NCBI RefSeq assembly: GCF_013044505.1
Contig: NZ_JABERD010000017.1
Span: 1-64,000, forward strand
DNA from: Streptomyces sp. S3(2020)
GTDB taxonomy: Bacteria > Actinomycetota > Actinomycetes > Streptomycetales > Streptomycetaceae
Length of the DNA stretch: 64,000 nt
Reading direction: 5' to 3'
Shown in pieces: positions 60,889 through 64,000 of the stretch; within the stretch, counting starts at the first letter, position 1; each line of letters opens with the position of its first letter. The notes beneath the pieces are model-generated. The model had not been told where the DNA came from, did no database searches, and saw only the letters and a list, made by a program, of their open reading frames with translations. Both the position numbers and the translations under genes were made by a program.

Positions 60889-61824
60889 TTACCGGGTTCC
60901 GTGACCCCGGCCGTGCCCCCGCCCGAGTTCCTTCGCGATGTCCCCGATCTCCAGGGGATGCGCCGGTGCCTCCAGCGGCGGGAGCGCGTCGAGCGCCTCC
61001 CAGGGCACCTGGATCTTGCGCAGGTCCACGCGGATGCGTTCCGCGAGCTTCCTGGTGTCTCTGCGGTTCATGACCGCGCCCACGGCCGCGCCGACCATGA
61101 ACGGCATCAGGTTCGGCAGGTTCCGGACCATCCGCTTCATGATCTGCTGCCGCAGCTGCTGCTTCATCGGGCCGCCGAGGGCGGAGTTGATCGTCGACGG
61201 CTTGGTCACGTCGATGCCGCGCTCCCCGGACCAGGAGTTCAGATACGCGGTGCTGCGGTCCTTGAGACCGCCCGGCGGTCGCACGCCGTAGACCTCGTGG
61301 AGCTCGGCGATCAGCTTCAGCTCGATCGCCGCGACCCCGGTGATCTCCGCGGCCAGCTCCGTCGGCATCGCCGGCGGGACAGGCAGCATCGCCGCCGCGC
61401 CGATCCCTGCCCCGACGGTCGAGGAGGCGTTCGCGGCGCCCGCCACGAGCTTGTCGGCGAGCTGCTCGGGCCCGAGGCCGGGGAACTGCCTGCGGAGCGC
61501 CTGGAGGTCGCGTACGGGGATCCGTGGGGCGTTGTCGATGATCCGGTCGGCGAGGTACGCCAAGCCCGCCCTGGCGCGGCTACCGCCTCTGCGGACGCCT
61601 TCCCCGACCTTCTCGCGCATCACCGCGACCCGTCGCCTGGCGACGGGCGCGGGATGTTCCACGCGTGCCGGGAGGTCACCCCGGCCTGCCGTGGGTTCGA
61701 GCGAGGCCCCCGGACCTGATGAGCCCCGCTCGTCGTCACGCGCACCGTGAGGGCCGTCGGACGGCCCTTGGTCCGCTCCCGGCAGGGGGGAGCGGCGCTT
61801 CCAGGGAGGGGTCGAGCCAGTCAC
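60889..61824 (-). CDS. Hypothetical protein with EcsC-like membrane region
   Basis: 311 residues from GTG 61824. A long disordered N-terminus (to about residue 65) leads into a helical domain with glycine/alanine-rich hydrophobic segments (VAGAANASSTVGAGIGAAAMLPVPPAMPTELAAEITGVAAIELKLIAELHEVYGV, LMPFMVGAAVGAVMNRRDTRKLAERI). It looks like an EcsC-like or tail-anchored membrane-associated protein. The strand is opposite to DUF3093 and the same as DUF4193, 14 bases downstream of the latter. Confidence 0.6.
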   Translation of the reverse strand: MTGSTPPWKRRSPLPGADQGPSDGPHGARDDERGSSGPGASLEPTAGRGDLPARVEHPAPVARRRVAVMREKVGEGVRRGGSRARAGLAYLADRIIDNAPRIPVRDLQALRRQFPGLGPEQLADKLVAGAANASSTVGAGIGAAAMLPVPPAMPTELAAEITGVAAIELKLIAELHEVYGVRPPGGLKDRSTAYLNSWSGERGIDVTKPSTINSALGGPMKQQLRQQIMKRMVRNLPNLMPFMVGAAVGAVMNRRDTRKLAERIRVDLRKIQVPWEALDALPPLEAPAHPLEIGDIAKELGRGHGRGHGTR

Positions 61825-61837
61825 GGCCGACCCGTCC

Positions 61838-62134
61838 TCAGTCGCAGTCGCGGCAGATCGGCTGACCGTTCTTCTCGCGGGCCAGCTGGCTGCGGTGGTG
61901 CACCAGGAAGCAGCTCATGCAAGTGAACTCGTCCTGCTGCTTGGGCAGTACCCGGACGGCCAACTCCTCGTTCGAGAGGTCCGCGCCGGGCAGCTCCAGG
62001 CCTTCGGCGGCCTCGAACTCGTCGACGTCGACGGCGGAGGTCGACTTGTCGTTCCTCCTGGCCTTCAGCTCTTCAAGACTGTCCGAGTCGACGTCGTCGT
62101 CGGTCTTGCGTGGGGTGTCGTAATCCGTTGCCAT
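61838..62134 (-). CDS. DUF4193 zinc-finger-like protein
   Basis: 98 residues from ATG 62134 (GGGGGAG upstream). A highly acidic N-terminal half ends in a four-Cys module: EFTCMSCFLVHHRSQLAREKNGQPICRDCD, which should bind zinc. DUF4193 is conserved in actinobacteria (Rv2699c position) and reported near RNA polymerase-related functions in some species, but I do not claim one. It is the first gene behind a 393-base intergenic region. Confidence 0.88.
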   Translation of the reverse strand: MATDYDTPRKTDDDVDSDSLEELKARRNDKSTSAVDVDEFEAAEGLELPGADLSNEELAVRVLPKQQDEFTCMSCFLVHHRSQLAREKNGQPICRDCD

Positions 62135-62527
62135 GTCGCTCTCCCCCTCTGGGTGTCTGCGGTGTCTCCAGCGCACGTAACGCGTGAGAGGCCGGACTTG
62201 TGCCCGACCCGAGGCGGAGATTTTGCCTCACATCAAGGTCTGTTACTCAATCGACACCCAACCGGACTCCTCATGAGTGATCGGCTGGGATGGCGATGGG
62301 GACCGTACACGGTCCGAATGCCGCACTTCAAAGGCGTCTCACCGTGTACTTCCCGTGATCAAGCCCCTCGAAAACCCGGACTTTCCCGGCTTTCCGACAG
62401 CATTCTTGATCACTGACGGTAGATGGCCGGAAATTCGCCCTTGTGATCGATCACACACGGGACAGCTCGACGAGTGCCCAGAAAATTCCGCGCAAAGCGA
62501 ACATCCCCGTGTGTCGGCGACATGATC
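62135..62527. other. Intergenic region upstream of DUF4193
   Basis: This 393-base gap has no gene I can support. It presumably holds the promoter of DUF4193 (and of the gene downstream of it). It contains an inverted repeat GTGATCAAG/CTTGATCAC (62355-62363 and 62405-62413) and the Crp-like palindrome at 62442-62455, listed separately. Confidence 0.5.
62442..62455. promoter_or_regulatory. Crp-like palindrome TGTGATCGATCACA
   Basis: A perfect 14-bp palindrome contains GTG-N6-CAC, the spacing described for Streptomyces Crp sites. It lies about 310 bases upstream of the DUF4193 start, which is far for direct activation, and 73 bases before the stop of the sensor kinase on the same strand. Confidence 0.45.
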
Positions 62528-63766
62528 TCAGATCGGCAGGGTGACCCGCATCACGAGGCCTCCCCCCTCGCGCGGCTGTGCGTAGATGTGCCCGCCGTGC
62601 GCCCGGGCGACCGAGCGGACGATGGACAGACCGAGGCCGACGCCCTTGTCGCTGCCGGTGCGATCGGCGCCCCGGAGCCGCTTGAACGGCTCGAAGAGAT
62701 TGTCGACCTCGTACGCCGGCACGACCGGGCCCGTGTTCGACACGACCAGGACCGCCTGACCGTGCAGGACCTCGGTGGTGACCTCGACCCAGCCGTCCTC
62801 CGGAACGTTGTACCGCACGGCGTTCTGGACGAGGTTCAGCGCGATCCGCTCCAGCAGCACTCCGTTGCCCTGGACGACCGCGGGCTTCTGCTCGCCGCGG
62901 ATCACGACGCCCTTCGCCTGGGCCTCCACGTGCACCTGGTCGACGGCCTGCTCGGCCACCTCCGCGAGGTCCACGGGCTTGCGTTCGACGATCTGGTTGT
63001 CGCTGCGGGCGAGCAGCAGCAGGCCCTCCACGAGCTGCTCACTGCGCTCGTTGGTGGCCAGCAGCGTCTTGCCGAGCTGCTGGAGCTCCATCGGGGCGCC
63101 GGGGTCGGAGAGGTGCACTTCGAGCAGCGTGCGGTTGATGGCGAGGGGGGTACGGAGTTCGTGGGACGCGTTGCCGACGAAGCGCTGCTGGGCCGTGAAG
63201 GCCCTCTGGAGGCGCTCCAGCATGTCGTCGAAGGTGTCCGCCAGCTCCTTCAGCTCGTCGTCCGGGCCGTCCAGCTCGATACGCCGTGACAGGTCCGAGC
63301 CGGCCACCGCGCGGGCGGTGCGGGTGATGCGGCCGAGCGGGGACAGGACGCGGCCGGCCATGGCGTAACCGAACGCGAAGGCGATGATCGCGAGGCCGAG
63401 GAGGGCCAGAAGGGAGCGGCTGAGGAGGTTGTCGAGGGCGTGCTGGCGCTGCTCGTTCACACACTCGTTGAGCGCGTGGTTGAGCTCGGACGCCGGCAGC
63501 TGGGTGGAGACGATGTTGCAGTTCTCGCTGGACACCGTGCCGGTGACGACCTTGAAGGGCAGGTCGCTGCCTACGTTCAGCGCGTTCGCGGCCAGCAGGT
63601 AGATGATCGACAGCAACAGGATGCCGGCGATCAGGAACATGCCGCCGTAAAGCAGCGTGAGCCTTATGCGGATGGTCGGGCGCAGCCAGGGGAACGGCGG
63701 CTCGACCCGCCGCGGGTCCCAGGTGGGCTTCGGAGGCGCCCCGGGAGGCGCGGGTGCGGTGGCCAC
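62528..63766 (-). CDS. Two-component sensor histidine kinase
   Basis: 412 residues. Two membrane helices (LTLLYGGMFLIAGILLLSIIYLL and LLALLGLAIIAFAFGYAMAGRVL) flank a ~60-residue extracytoplasmic loop with two Cys. A HAMP domain (PLGRITRTARAVAGSDLSRRI) is followed by HisKA (FVGNASHELRTPLAINRTLLEV, phospho-His in SHELRTP) and HATPase (ALNLVQNAVRYN, GVGLGLSIVRSVARAHGG). It is 5 bases from the response regulator, so the pair is an operon. The signal is unknown. Confidence 0.9.
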   Translation of the reverse strand: MATAPAPPGAPPKPTWDPRRVEPPFPWLRPTIRIRLTLLYGGMFLIAGILLLSIIYLLAANALNVGSDLPFKVVTGTVSSENCNIVSTQLPASELNHALNECVNEQRQHALDNLLSRSLLALLGLAIIAFAFGYAMAGRVLSPLGRITRTARAVAGSDLSRRIELDGPDDELKELADTFDDMLERLQRAFTAQQRFVGNASHELRTPLAINRTLLEVHLSDPGAPMELQQLGKTLLATNERSEQLVEGLLLLARSDNQIVERKPVDLAEVAEQAVDQVHVEAQAKGVVIRGEQKPAVVQGNGVLLERIALNLVQNAVRYNVPEDGWVEVTTEVLHGQAVLVVSNTGPVVPAYEVDNLFEPFKRLRGADRTGSDKGVGLGLSIVRSVARAHGGHIYAQPREGGGLVMRVTLPI

Positions 63767-63771
63767 GGTGA

Positions 63772-64000
63772 TCAGATCCGGTAGCCGGAGCCGGGCACGG
63801 TGACGATGACGGGCGGCTCGCCCAGCTTGCGGCGCAGGGTCATGACGGTGACCCGGACGACGTTGGTGAACGGGTCGGTGTTCTCGTCCCAGGCCTTCTC
63901 CAGGAGCTGCTCGGCGGAGACGACCGCGCCCTCGGAGCGCATCAGCACCTCCAGGACGGCGAACTCCTTGGGCGCGAGCTGCACCTCCTTGCCGTCGCGG
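63772..64000 (-). CDS. Response regulator, C-terminal winged helix (cut by window edge)
   Basis: Only the OmpR-type DNA-binding domain is in the window: QLAPKEFAVLEVLMRSEGAVVSAEQLLEKAWDENTDPFTNVVRVTVMTLRRKLGEPPVIVTVPGSGYRI. It is the partner of the sensor kinase at 62528. The receiver domain and start codon lie beyond base 64000. Confidence 0.88.
   Translation of the reverse strand, partial: RDGKEVQLAPKEFAVLEVLMRSEGAVVSAEQLLEKAWDENTDPFTNVVRVTVMTLRRKLGEPPVIVTVPGSGYRI

Overview
This is high-GC actinobacterial DNA, almost certainly a Streptomyces chromosome. The evidence is the GC-rich third codon positions, the frequent GTG starts and ATGA/GTGA overlaps, DUF317, DUF6879 and HTH-DUF5753 proteins, and a right-hand half that follows the conserved actinobacterial gene order ceoB-ceoC-DUF3159-OB fold-DUF3710-dut-DUF3093-DUF4193 (compare M. 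tuberculosis Rv2689c-Rv2699c). No rRNA, tRNA or CRISPR array was seen.

Bases 1-17000 are accessory. They hold a mobilisation module (MobC-like protein and relaxase), a DUF317 protein, gene debris (WD40 fragment, a C-terminal fragment, a nonsense-mutated IS5-type transposase), and a conflict-type pair made of an EACC1-like protein and a tandem-caspase protein whose second domain has Ser for the catalytic Cys. A nucleotidyltransferase-like gene follows a strong palindromic promoter region. Then comes a regulator set (small protein, DUF6879, HTH-DUF5753) next to a tightly coupled eight-gene operon: conserved unknown, NUDIX, 28-residue membrane peptide, small unknown, DapF-like epimerase, Ddl-like ATP-grasp ligase, C39 cysteine peptidase and a stand-alone MurF-type C-terminal domain. 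The operon duplicates the late cytoplasmic chemistry of the peptidoglycan stem peptide, and one sequence motif recurs upstream of both transcription units. This is the best candidate for an undescribed system.

Bases 17000-41900 are a molybdenum and one-carbon/nitrogen metabolic island: MOSC protein, cyanase, NAD-dependent formate dehydrogenase with a LysR regulator, two MerR-HTH/TOBE proteins, a tandem Mop protein, a PucR regulator, a xanthine-dehydrogenase-type enzyme (FAD subunit plus a fused FeS-Mo subunit), MoeA, two small or sulfite-oxidase-type Mo enzymes and ModABC. The island is scarred. It has a deaminase/M24-peptidase chimera, a truncated phosphotransferase abutting a truncated reductase with an amber stop, and a second, inverted, signal-less copy of modA (about 99% identical over 748 bp) placed directly after a cobalamin riboswitch. 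Enolase, a GGCT-PNPOx fusion and an HxlR-peroxiredoxin fusion lie between the two modA copies.

Bases 41900-64000 are mostly core chromosome: QueD-like protein, a large TPR ATPase, a TRAM-domain RNA methyltransferase, a K+-type module (APC permease, CeoB, CeoC, KdpE, KdpD), an orphan ABC ATPase, an alginate-lyase-family protein, the DUF3710-dut-thioesterase group, DUF3093, DUF4193 and a two-component system cut by the window end. A perfect 70-bp palindrome joins the convergent ceoC and DUF3159 genes across both stop codons.
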